Assembly (NCBI RefSeq): GCF_029626025.1
Contig: NZ_JARUBF010000001.1
Coordinates: 5,984,001-6,048,000 of the forward strand
Direction of reading: 5' to 3'
DNA from: Solwaraspora sp. WMMD406
Lineage (GTDB): Bacteria; Actinomycetota; Actinomycetes; Mycobacteriales; Micromonosporaceae
Length of the DNA: 64,000 bases
Under the pieces are notes generated by a model. It did not search any database, was not told the DNA's origin, and saw only the letters and a list, made by a program, of their open reading frames with translations. This document shows positions 34,077 through 41,843 of this stretch, piece by piece. A program made the translations under genes and the position numbers. How positions within the stretch are numbered: position 1 is the first letter of the stretch; every line of letters starts with the position of its first letter.

Positions 34077-34667
34077 GTGTCAGAGGTCGATCTTTCCGAG
34101 GTGGTCCGGCAGCGCATCCGTGGTCTGCGGCAGGCGCGCGGGTGGAGCCTCGACTCACTCGCCGCCCGGTGCCACCTCAGCCCGTCCACGGTGAGCCGCA
34201 TCGAGACCGGCCACCGGCGGATCGACCTGGACCAGCTTGTCGCCCTGGCCAGGGCACTGGACACCACGATCGATCAGCTCGTCGAGCCGGTCGACGACGC
34301 CGATGTGATCATCCGGCCGATAAGCCACCAGGAGCCGGGCCTGGCCACCTGGATGCTGTCACGCAGCTCGGGGCAGCACGGCGGCAGCATGGTGGCGAAG
34401 ATGCGGATCACCCCGGAGCGGCGTACCGGGCCTGGGCATCTGAGCGTGCACCCGGGGCGGGAGTGGTTCTTCGTACTCAGCGGCACCGCACTGCTACACC
34501 TGGGTGAGCGGCAGATCCCGGTCGGTCCGGGGAACGCGGCGGAGTTCTCCACGATGATCCCGCACTCCATCGGTGCGGTGAACGGGCCGGTCGAGATCCT
34601 CACCATCTTCGACCAGGACGGCGAACGGGCACACGCCCAGTCGTCGAGCGATGCGCCACCCAGTTAG
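34077..34667 (+). CDS. XRE regulator with cupin sensor domain
   Basis: A 196-residue regulator. Helix-turn-helix at about 10-65 (VVRQRIRGLRQARGWSLDSL, LSPSTVSRIETGHRR) and C-terminal cupin barrel at about 105-185 (LSVHPGREWFFVLSGTALLH, IPVGPGNAAEFSTMIPHSIG). This layout binds a small ligand and controls neighbouring transport or modification genes. The GTG start is 34077. It is followed by an efflux pump on the same strand. Confidence 0.88.
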   Translation: MSEVDLSEVVRQRIRGLRQARGWSLDSLAARCHLSPSTVSRIETGHRRIDLDQLVALARALDTTIDQLVEPVDDADVIIRPISHQEPGLATWMLSRSSGQHGGSMVAKMRITPERRTGPGHLSVHPGREWFFVLSGTALLHLGERQIPVGPGNAAEFSTMIPHSIGAVNGPVEILTIFDQDGERAHAQSSSDAPPS

Positions 34668-34680
34668 CTACACCCAGCCT

Positions 34681-34703
34681 GGTCTTGCCATTATCGCAAG
34701 ACC
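34681..34703. promoter_or_regulatory. Inverted repeat upstream of the MFS efflux gene
   Basis: ggtcttgc-cattatc-gcaagacc: perfect 8-bp arms with a 7-base spacer, 37 bases before the MFS start. A half-site gcaagat also occurs near 34043 in the divergent promoter. This is probably a regulator site for the pump; a weak terminator for the XRE-cupin gene is the alternative. Confidence 0.45.
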
Positions 34704-34740
34704 TAATGCCGATAGAGCAAGGCCGGGCTAGCTTTCCCGC

Positions 34741-36345
34741 ATGACCTCTCCAAGCCTGTCTCCGCAGGTGTCCGCCGGGACGGAAGCCGCTGCGGCCGAT
34801 TCCGACCCGACGATCCACGATCCACGCCGACGCCGCGCCGTCCTCGTCGCGGTCTGCATCGCGCTGATGGCGGTGATCTCATCCGTCACCGGGCTGGGCG
34901 TCGCCCAGCAGGAGTTCGCCGTCGCGTTCGGCGCTTCGCAGGGCACCGTCCTGTGGATCATCAACATCTACACGATCACCCTGGCCGCGCTGCTGCTGCC
35001 GCTCGGCGCGGTCGGCGACCGGTGGGGCCGCAAACCCGTACTGCTCGCCGGCCTGGCCGTCTTCGGCGCGGCCAGCGCTGCGGCCGGCCTCGCCGCCTCG
35101 ACCGGAACAATGCTCACCGCGCGGCTCCTCAGCGGCGTCGGCGCGGCGATGATCATGCCGATCACGCTGGCCGTGATCACCTCGACCTTCCCGGATCAGG
35201 AACGGTCCCGGGCGATCGGGGTGTGGACCGGTGTCGCCGGTGGCGGCGGCCTGCTCGGCATGTACCTGTCGGCGTTGCTGGTCGACGTGGCGGACTGGCG
35301 CTGGCTGTTCGCCCTCCCGGTCGCGCTGGTCGTCGTGGCCGCCGGCCTGACCATCCGGTACGTCCCGAACTCCCGCGAGGACTCGGACAACCCGTTCGAC
35401 GCCATCGGTTCGCTGTCGTCGGTGCTGGCCGCCGTCGGACTCATTTTCGTCCTGCACGAGGGCCCGGAACACGGCTGGACCGCACCCGCCACGCTGGTGG
35501 GTCTGTTCGTCGGCGTCGTCGGTGCCGTCGTCTTCGTCGCCTGGGAACTGCGTCGGCGCGCGCCGCTGCTCGACGTCCGGCTGTTCCGCGACCGGGGGCT
35601 GTCCAGCGGTTCGGTGGCGCTGCTCGCGGTGTTCGGCGTGCAGGCGGGCATCTTCGTCGTGCTCTTCCCGTACTTCCAGGCCGTCCTCGGCTGGTCCGGG
35701 CTGCGCTCCACGCTGGCGATGATGCCGATAGCCCTGCTGATGATGGTCGCCTCGGGCCTCGCCCCACGGGTGGCCGCGCTGGTCGGCGCCCGCGCGACCA
35801 TGTCGACCGGGATCCTCCTCGCCGGCGCGGGCCTGGCCCTGATGGCCAGCTTCGTCTCGGTCGACGGCGGCTACCTGTCGGTGCTGCCCGGCATGCTCGC
35901 CATGGGGCTCGGCATGGGCCTGTCGATGACCCCCTCCACCGAGGCGATCACCAGCGCCCTGCCCCGCGCCCGCCAGGGCACCGCGTCCGCGCTCAACGAC
36001 GTCACCAGGGAGTTCGGTGCCGCGCTCGGCGTGGCCCTGCTCGGGGCGATCGTGTCCGCCGGTTACCGCACCGCCGTCGGTCCCCGGCTCGACGAGTTGC
36101 CTGTCGACGCGCCCGACACCGCCCGGGAGGGCATCGCCACCGCCCTCGCCGCCGCTGACGACGCCGGCCCGTACGCCGACGAGCTGGTCCGAGCCGCGCA
36201 GCAGTCGTTCGTCGACGGCTGGCAGCAGGCGATGTGGGTAGGCGTCGGGGTGATGGCGCTGCTGTTCGGCTACGTGCTCGCCCGGGGTCCGCAGCGTCGG
36301 CCACGAGCCGAGCAGCCACCACCGTCGCCGGAACAGGTGATGTGA
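34741..36345 (+). CDS. MFS drug efflux transporter, DHA2 (14-TMS) family
   Basis: A 534-residue pump. It has a first helix with VAVCIALMAVISSVTGLGVA, motif A LLLPLGAVGDRWGRKPVLLA and motif C ARLLSGVGAAMIMPITLAVI. About 14 hydrophobic helices and late GMGLSMTPSTEAITSALP match EmrB/QacA-type proton antiporters. Typical substrates are lipophilic drugs. Together with the upstream XRE-cupin regulator and methyltransferase it forms a compact resistance/export group. It ends at a strong hairpin. Confidence 0.92.
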   Translation: MTSPSLSPQVSAGTEAAAADSDPTIHDPRRRRAVLVAVCIALMAVISSVTGLGVAQQEFAVAFGASQGTVLWIINIYTITLAALLLPLGAVGDRWGRKPVLLAGLAVFGAASAAAGLAASTGTMLTARLLSGVGAAMIMPITLAVITSTFPDQERSRAIGVWTGVAGGGGLLGMYLSALLVDVADWRWLFALPVALVVVAAGLTIRYVPNSREDSDNPFDAIGSLSSVLAAVGLIFVLHEGPEHGWTAPATLVGLFVGVVGAVVFVAWELRRRAPLLDVRLFRDRGLSSGSVALLAVFGVQAGIFVVLFPYFQAVLGWSGLRSTLAMMPIALLMMVASGLAPRVAALVGARATMSTGILLAGAGLALMASFVSVDGGYLSVLPGMLAMGLGMGLSMTPSTEAITSALPRARQGTASALNDVTREFGAALGVALLGAIVSAGYRTAVGPRLDELPVDAPDTAREGIATALAAADDAGPYADELVRAAQQSFVDGWQQAMWVGVGVMALLFGYVLARGPQRRPRAEQPPPSPEQVM

Positions 36346-36357
36346 TCGAGGGTACGG

Positions 36358-36390
36358 CTGCACCTGGTGAGCGGGGCTCACCAGGTGCAG
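36358..36390 (+). terminator. Perfect 15-bp stem hairpin after the MFS gene
   Basis: Arms 36358-36372 and 36376-36390 are fully complementary with a ggg loop and no T-tract. It can end transcription of the MFS gene in this high-GC genome. The 3' arm is also the start of the purC-end copy, and the 5' arm is an inverted duplicate of it, so the hairpin sits exactly at an insertion junction. Confidence 0.65.
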
Positions 36391-36434
36391 CCGGTGATCC
36401 GTTCGTAGACCTCGACGTAGCGGGCCCGCGTCAC
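36378..36434 (-). repeat. Left copy of the purC 3' end (57 bp)
   Basis: On the minus strand it encodes VTRARYVEVYERITGCTW and a stop. It matches 55 of 57 bases of the true purC end at 38644-38700, in the same orientation. The two copies flank the ATPase/TOPRIM-like gene pair like attachment-site duplicates. Confidence 0.92.
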
Positions 36435-36532
36435 GTTGTTTTCTGTGGTCCAACCGGCGGGCGGGGCGGCAGGGAACCTGGCCGTCGGCAAGGCGTCGGC
36501 GTGGCCGGTGAGCGCACGGTTAAGCTTCGATA

Positions 36533-37960
36533 ATGCTGACTCGGCTGGAGGTGCAGGGCTTCAAGAACCTGGTGGACGTATCCATCGAATTCGGCCCTTT
36601 CACCTGCATAGCCGGTGCCAACGGCATGGGCAAGTCCAACGTCTTCGACGCGATCGAGTTTCTCTCGTACCTCGCGTCCGAGCCGCTCGTCGAAGCCTCG
36701 CAGCGGGTTCGAGGCGCATCAGGCATGCGCGGCGGCGACCCTCGGGATCTGTTCTGGGACGGCTACCGCGATCACGAGCACCGAATCAGACTTGCCGCAG
36801 AGATGATCGTGCCGGCGGAGGTAGAGGACGACCTCGGCGCGCCGGCCCAACCCACGACGACCTTTCTTCGTTACGAAGTCGTCCTCGGGTTCGAACAACC
36901 TGCCCATGCCGCCAGCATTGGCCGACTGAGCCTGCTCGGTGAGGAGCTTCGCCACATCCGACGGGGAGAAGCGGCGCGGCACATCCGGTTCGACCACAGT
37001 GCGAAGAAGTTCCGCAGTACGGTCATCCGTGGCGAGCGTCGCGGCGGCGCTTTCCTGTCAACAGAGCATCGCGAAGGCGGCACGGTCATCAACGTGCACG
37101 GCGACGGCGGCAGCTTCGGCAAACCGCAGCCGAGAGCAGCTGGTCGGGCCGGACGAACGGTGCTGAGCACGGTCACCACCAACGACTATCCGACGATTCT
37201 CGCCGCCCGTCGGGAGATGCAGAGTTGGCGGCGGCTCGCGCTGGAACCAACTGCTCTGCGTACGCCGGACGGGCTCGCCGACCCCCGCTCGCTGGGTACC
37301 GACGGTCGGCACCTCGCCGCGACCCTGTACCGGATGGCGCACGAGCAGCCGGTTGGACCGCACGACATGGGCCCGGAAGCGGTGTACGCACGGGTCGCGG
37401 GACGCCTGGCGGACCTCAGCGGCGTCGCGGTCGAAGGACTCACCGTCGAGCTCGATCCGGTCCGGGAAGTGTTCACGCTCTTTCTTCAAGAGAAAGGCGG
37501 ACTACGGCTGCCGGCTCGGGCGCTCTCCGAGGGAACGCTGCGCTTCCTGGCGCTCTGCGTACTCCTTGAGGATCCGACGTTCACCGGGCTGATCGCCATG
37601 GAGGAGCCCGAGAACGGCATCCATCCCGCCAACCTACCGGCGATGGTGGAGTTGGTACGGGATCTCGCCGTGGATCCGACCGAAGCACCCGACGACGACA
37701 ATCCGTTTCGCCAGGTCATCGTGAACACGCACTCGCCCGGCGTCGTTCAGCTCTGTCAGGGCGAGGACCTGCTGTTGGCCGAGGTCCGGGCGCGCAGGAC
37801 GCCCGATTCGGCCATCACCCGGAGACTGTCGCTGCTGCCGTTCCGGCAATCCTGGCGGGCCGCACCGGGCGAGCCGACCTTCTCCGAGGCCGATGTCGTC
37901 GCCTTCCTGGCCGCACCGCCGGGTGCCCAGCTTCGCCTGCCACTGGACATGGTCGGATGA
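36533..37960 (+). CDS. SMC-like AAA ATPase (AAA_15/21 type), putative defence protein
   Basis: A 475-residue ABC/SMC-type ATPase. It opens MLTRLEVQGFKNLVDVSIEF, has Walker A CIAGANGMGKSNVFDAIEFL, signature ALSEGTLRFLALCVLLEDP, Walker B GLIAMEEPENGIHPANL and the His-switch VIVNTHSPGVVQL. This is the AAA_15/AAA_21 layout used in OLD, PARIS AriA, AbiL and related anti-phage systems. Its stop overlaps the downstream gene (ATGA), so the pair is a two-gene operon. The pair lies exactly between two purC-end repeats, which suggests lateral acquisition. Defence function is inferred. Confidence 0.85.
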   Translation: MLTRLEVQGFKNLVDVSIEFGPFTCIAGANGMGKSNVFDAIEFLSYLASEPLVEASQRVRGASGMRGGDPRDLFWDGYRDHEHRIRLAAEMIVPAEVEDDLGAPAQPTTTFLRYEVVLGFEQPAHAASIGRLSLLGEELRHIRRGEAARHIRFDHSAKKFRSTVIRGERRGGAFLSTEHREGGTVINVHGDGGSFGKPQPRAAGRAGRTVLSTVTTNDYPTILAARREMQSWRRLALEPTALRTPDGLADPRSLGTDGRHLAATLYRMAHEQPVGPHDMGPEAVYARVAGRLADLSGVAVEGLTVELDPVREVFTLFLQEKGGLRLPARALSEGTLRFLALCVLLEDPTFTGLIAMEEPENGIHPANLPAMVELVRDLAVDPTEAPDDDNPFRQVIVNTHSPGVVQLCQGEDLLLAEVRARRTPDSAITRRLSLLPFRQSWRAAPGEPTFSEADVVAFLAAPPGAQLRLPLDMVG

Positions 37961-38598
37961 CAAGCCGGACGTATCGCGGACTGTTCGTTTCGGAAGGCAC
38001 CTCGGACCTGCCGTTGGCGGATCTCATCGAGACCCTGTTTCTCGACCGCGGTGTCGAGCTGTTTCTAAGCCGGCCGGACTTCGCCCTGCTCGGACGGGTG
38101 GAGCGCGACGTGCAGTCCAAGATCCACGCAGGCCTGCGGCTGACCGGCGGACCGGTGGACATCGTGGTCGTCCACCGCGACGCCGACACCATCGGGGCCG
38201 ACGCGCGACGCCGGGAGATCGCTGGCGCGGCATCGACTGTCGCCGCCGGAAGCACGGTGATACCGGTTGTCCCGGTACGGATGACGGAAGCCTGGCTCCT
38301 CCTCGATGAGACACTCATCCGCCAGGTCGCCGGCAATCCTCGCGGGAAGATGGATCTTCAACTTCCCCGGCCGCACGAGGTCGAGAACCGCGCCGACCCC
38401 AAGGAGATCCTGCAGCAGTGCCTCCTTCGGGCAGCCGAGGTGACTGGACGGCGGCGGGAGAACCTGCGTAAGCGGTTCCCGCAGCACCGGCGACAACTGC
38501 TCGAACGTCTCGACAGATTCGGACCCGTTTCCAAGCTGACGAGCTGGAACCAACTGCTGATCGACATCGACGAGGCCGTACCGGCGATGCAGGGCTGA
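37957..38598 (+). CDS. TOPRIM-like / DUF4276-like partner of the AAA ATPase
   Basis: A 213-residue protein. The sequence gives an early glutamate motif FVSEGTSDLPLADLI, a central VDIVVVHRDADTIGADARRR (D-x-D) and VPVRMTEAWLLLDETLI. The E ... DxD order with a C-terminal E-A-W is what TOPRIM-fold partners (DUF4276, RloB, DUF4435-like) show next to AAA_15/21 ATPases. It would be the nuclease or effector of a split OLD/PARIS-like module. It is translationally coupled to the ATPase. Exact family assignment is uncertain. Confidence 0.72.
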   Translation: MTSRTYRGLFVSEGTSDLPLADLIETLFLDRGVELFLSRPDFALLGRVERDVQSKIHAGLRLTGGPVDIVVVHRDADTIGADARRREIAGAASTVAAGSTVIPVVPVRMTEAWLLLDETLIRQVAGNPRGKMDLQLPRPHEVENRADPKEILQQCLLRAAEVTGRRRENLRKRFPQHRRQLLERLDRFGPVSKLTSWNQLLIDIDEAVPAMQG

Positions 38599-38643
38599 TC
38601 AGCCTACCCGTCCCCACCGACCTGACCGGACGGGATCGGTTCG

Positions 38644-38700
38644 TCACCAGGTGCGGCCGGTGATCCGTTCGTAGACCTCGACGTAGCGGGCCCGGGTCAC
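38644..38700 (-). repeat. Right copy of the purC 3' end (within purC)
   Basis: The last 57 bases of the intact purC gene (VTRARYVEVYERITGRTW and stop). It is a direct repeat of 36378-36434 with two mismatches. The 2.2 kb between the repeats contains only the ATPase/TOPRIM-like operon and no integrase. Confidence 0.92.
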
Positions 38701-39474
38701 CTCGACGATCTCCGCCGGCACCTCCGGGGCCGGCGGGCGCTTGTCCCAGCCGGTGGCGGCCGCCCAGTCCCGCACGTACTGCTTGTCGAAGGAGAACTGG
38801 GCACGGCCCGGCTGGTACGCGTCGGCCGGCCAGAACCGGGACGAGTCGCTGGTCAGCACCTCGTCGGCGAGGACCAGGGTGCCGTCCGACGCCCAGCCCA
38901 GCTCGATCTTGGTGTCGGCGACGATCAGGCCACGCTCGGCGGCCAGCGCCGCACCGCGCCGGTAGACGTCCAGGGTGATCTGCCGCAGCCGCTCGGCGGT
39001 CTCCGCGCCGACCTGGGCGACCACGTCGGCGTACGTGACGAACTCGTCATGCTCGCCGACGGGCGCCTTGGTGGTCGGGGTGAAGATCGGCTCGGGCAGC
39101 TTTGACGCCTCGACCAGGCCGGCGGGCAGCGCGATGCCGGAGACCGAGCCAAACTTCTCGTACTCCTTCAAGCCCAGTCCGGTGAGGTAGCCGCGGGCGA
39201 TGCACTCGACGGACACCATGTCCAGGCGGCGGCAGCGGATGGCCCGCCCGGCGAACTCGGCCGGTACGTCGGTGGCGGCGACGACGTGGTGCGGCACCAG
39301 GTCGGCGAGCTGCTCAAACCACCACAGTGACAGCGCGGTGAGCAGTTTGCCCTTGTCCGGGATCGGCGTGGGCAGCACCACGTCGTACACGCTGATCCGG
39401 TCCGAGGCGACCAGGATCAGGTCGTCGCCGTCGGCGTACACGTCCCTGACCTTGCCCGAGTGCAGCAGTTCCAC
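38644..39474 (-). CDS. purC: Phosphoribosylaminoimidazole-succinocarboxamide synthase (SAICAR synthetase)
   Basis: A 276-residue purine biosynthesis enzyme joining aspartate to CAIR with ATP. Signatures are LLHSGKVRDVYADGDDLILV, SDRISVYDVVLPTPIPDKG, VSVECIARGYLTGLG, IVADTKIELGWASDG and LADEVLTSDSSRFWPADAYQ. The start is GTG (VELLHSGK). It is intact despite the insertion at its 3' end, because the true end is retained and a copy lies 2.2 kb away. Confidence 0.95.
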   Translation of the reverse strand: MELLHSGKVRDVYADGDDLILVASDRISVYDVVLPTPIPDKGKLLTALSLWWFEQLADLVPHHVVAATDVPAEFAGRAIRCRRLDMVSVECIARGYLTGLGLKEYEKFGSVSGIALPAGLVEASKLPEPIFTPTTKAPVGEHDEFVTYADVVAQVGAETAERLRQITLDVYRRGAALAAERGLIVADTKIELGWASDGTLVLADEVLTSDSSRFWPADAYQPGRAQFSFDKQYVRDWAAATGWDKRPPAPEVPAEIVEVTRARYVEVYERITGRTW

Positions 39475-39523
39475 GCCGGCAAGTACATCATGACGACGGA
39501 TGCGGATCGCCCGGTGTCACCGC

Positions 39524-39576
39524 CCGCCCGTCGGCTGAAGGGCCCGTCCGCCCCTCAGCCGACGGGCGGACGGGCC
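39524..39576 (-). terminator. Two mutually exclusive hairpins downstream of the pectate lyase gene
   Basis: A 15-bp stem (39524-39538 with 39555-39569, 16-base loop) competes with a 13-bp stem (39541-39553 with 39564-39576). Both are very GC-rich without a T-tract. They lie between the lyase stop and the purC start on the same strand, so a terminator or a conformational switch in the purC leader is possible. Confidence 0.55.
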
Positions 39577-39712
39577 AGCCAGGCGTGGGGGGATGCCGCC
39601 TGGCCGACCGGTACGCCGCCGAAGTTCCCGGATCGGCGGCGTACCGGGGTTCATGAGCCTGTCGCGCCGGCACTGCGTAAGCCGTCCCGGCGCTACACCC
39701 GTCGCCTCGGCG

Positions 39713-41542
39713 CTACAGGCGGGCGCCGAGGTGGGGCTGGCCGATCGGATGCAGGAATGGTGACATAGGGATGGTGCCATCGAGGTGGCGTGGCCCGGTG
39801 ATCGTCGACGGGTCGGTGTTGACCAGTGACGCGTCGGTCCAGGTGCCGCCGATGTTCCACGAGTTACCGCTACCGGTGGACGAGCCGAGCGACACCGGGG
39901 TGGGGTTGGTCGCCGCCAGGTTGCCGGTCAGCACCGACGACGACCGGTTGACGGTGAAGCCGTTGCGACCGTTGTTCCAGGCGGTGTTGCGGTCGAAGCG
40001 GTGCGCGCCCGGGTTGCCGTTGTCGATGAACCCGTCGACGGCGTTGGCGAACGCGATGCTGTTACGGACGGTGTGCGGTATCGCGTCGGTTATCCCGCCG
40101 CCCATCTTGAAGCCGTTGCCGTCGCCGGCGAAGTCGGGGAAGCCCCACCGGTTGACGCCGTTGCCCCAGGCGACCGAGTTCTCGATGAGGATCGGTGACC
40201 GGAACATCCAGGCGTCGAAGCCGTCGTCGACGTTGTTCCACAGCCGCGCGCCCCGGACGACGTTGCCGACGCCGGTGCCCTCCTTGATGGCCAGGCCGTC
40301 GGCGCTCTCGCCGTTCTTGCGCGGGTCCCGGTTGCCGTACGCGTCGAGGTCGATGACCTGGTTGTACGTGGCGTCGCCCTGGATCTGCAGGCCGGATTCG
40401 TAGTTGTCGCGGGTGGTCAGGCGCTGGAAGACGTTGTGGTGGCAGGTGCGGCAGTAGACACCGTACGGACCGTTGGCGATCTCCAGGTCGACGAGCCGCC
40501 AGTACGACGCCTGCATGTGGATGGCGCCGCGTTCGATGTTGGGGATGCTGCCGCCCAGCGGGGCTGGGGTGTGTGGCATCTGCTCGCCGTCGATGAGCAC
40601 CCGTTCGGTGCCGTACCGGGTGAGGGTGATCGGCGCGTCGGCGGTGCCGGAGGTGAGGATCCGGATGTTGGTGGTGGGGGCGTAGGTGCCGCCGCGCAGC
40701 CGGATGGTGGTGCCCGGTCGGGCCAGGTCGACGGCGCGTTGCACGGTACGCAGCGGTTGGGCGAGCGTACCGGGGTTGGCGTCGTCGCCGGTGGTGGCCA
40801 CGATCAGTTCGTCACCGGGGCCGGAAGGCGACGTCGGCGACGCCGACGGCGACACCGACGGGGAGGTCGACGGAGACGGGGAAGCCGACAGGGTCGGGCC
40901 GGGTGTCGGGCCGCCGCCGATCGTGGTGACCGCCACGTCGTCGAAGGACGCGGTCGCCTGGTTGGTCTGCACGCCGATCCGGCCCTGGGCGCGTTGGCTG
41001 GTGCCGGAGCCGACCAGGTCACCGTCCACCCAGCCCCGAACGGTGTCCCCCGAGACCTCCAGGGTCAGGGTCGCCCAGCTGTCAGTGGTGACGGATCTGA
41101 CGGCGGTGCCGAGCACCGTGACGGATCCGCTGCGTACGGCCTGCAGTTCGACCCGCCCGTCGAACAGCGCCAGCCGGTCGAAGCTGGTGGAGCCGGGCGA
41201 GCGGGCCGCGATGCCGGCGAAGCCGGCGCTGGTCGTCCAGCTCAACGGCTTGACCCGCGACTGGATCCGGTAGTCGGTCCAACTGCTGGAGCCGGCGAAC
41301 ATGCGGGCGAGGCCGGCGTCGGCCTTGGACTGGCGCAGTACGCGGGATCCGTCGTCGGCCACGCTCCAGGTGCCGCCGGACTTGGACCAGCCGGAGGTGT
41401 TGCCGTCTTCGAAGTCGTCGCCGAACAGGGTCGCGGCGGATGCACTGGTCACGTTGGCGGCGATCAGGACGGTGGCCACCGCTGCGGCGAGTACGGGCAG
41501 CCAGCGGCGTCGCCGGCTGGTCGGTCCGGCATGGTGGCTCAT
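39713..41542 (-). CDS. Secreted pectate lyase, PL9-type parallel beta-helix
   Basis: A 609-residue exported protein. It has a twin-Arg/basic signal peptide to about residue 36 (RRRRWLPVLAAAVATVLIA, ending ASA), a concanavalin-like laminin-G-type domain at about 38-208 (FGDDFEDGNTSGWSKSGGTW, ALFDGRVELQAV), a Ser/Pro/Thr linker at about 212-245, and then a right-handed beta-helix. The helix is marked by YCRTCHHNVFQRLTTRDNYE, ADGLAIKEGTGVGNVVRGAR and LWNNVDDGFDAWMF, the Ca-binding Asp-rich coil of PL9 pectate lyases. It would depolymerise pectin outside the cell. A LacI-type operator lies upstream. Confidence 0.86.
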   Translation of the reverse strand: MSHHAGPTSRRRRWLPVLAAAVATVLIAANVTSASAATLFGDDFEDGNTSGWSKSGGTWSVADDGSRVLRQSKADAGLARMFAGSSSWTDYRIQSRVKPLSWTTSAGFAGIAARSPGSTSFDRLALFDGRVELQAVRSGSVTVLGTAVRSVTTDSWATLTLEVSGDTVRGWVDGDLVGSGTSQRAQGRIGVQTNQATASFDDVAVTTIGGGPTPGPTLSASPSPSTSPSVSPSASPTSPSGPGDELIVATTGDDANPGTLAQPLRTVQRAVDLARPGTTIRLRGGTYAPTTNIRILTSGTADAPITLTRYGTERVLIDGEQMPHTPAPLGGSIPNIERGAIHMQASYWRLVDLEIANGPYGVYCRTCHHNVFQRLTTRDNYESGLQIQGDATYNQVIDLDAYGNRDPRKNGESADGLAIKEGTGVGNVVRGARLWNNVDDGFDAWMFRSPILIENSVAWGNGVNRWGFPDFAGDGNGFKMGGGITDAIPHTVRNSIAFANAVDGFIDNGNPGAHRFDRNTAWNNGRNGFTVNRSSSVLTGNLAATNPTPVSLGSSTGSGNSWNIGGTWTDASLVNTDPSTITGPRHLDGTIPMSPFLHPIGQPHLGARL

Positions 41543-41843
41543 GTGCGGCGCCTCCTGTGCAAGGACGAGCTGGACGGGTTCGGTACACCACTTGGGGGCA
41601 GCGCGGCGGAAGCGGTGCGACGAGCACGGCGCGACGGCACGTGCGGACGGAATGTGTCGGTGCGACCCATCCCAGCACGGAAAGCGCTTTCCGCACTCCA
41701 GGACGCTACGACCACTTCACCGACATGTCAATGCGTCGATGCAATAGCGGCGACGACCAGCCGATCGGCCCGTTGACACCCGCCGACTCCCTTGCCTAAA
41801 TGGTCGAGCCGCCCGACACCCCGGCCCTGATCAGGAGAAACCC
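41543..41843. other. Divergent promoter region between pectate lyase and sugar-binding protein genes
   Basis: 301 bases without a convincing gene. Its one clear element is the LacI-family palindrome at 41679-41692. A strong aggaga ribosome site lies before the binding-protein start. Confidence 0.6.
41679..41692. promoter_or_regulatory. LacI-family operator
   Basis: ggaaagcgctttcc, a perfect 14-bp palindrome with the central CG expected of LacI/GalR-family sites, located between divergent genes for a pectate lyase and a sugar-binding lipoprotein. This is consistent with co-induction by plant-polymer sugars. The regulator gene is not in the window. Confidence 0.75.
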
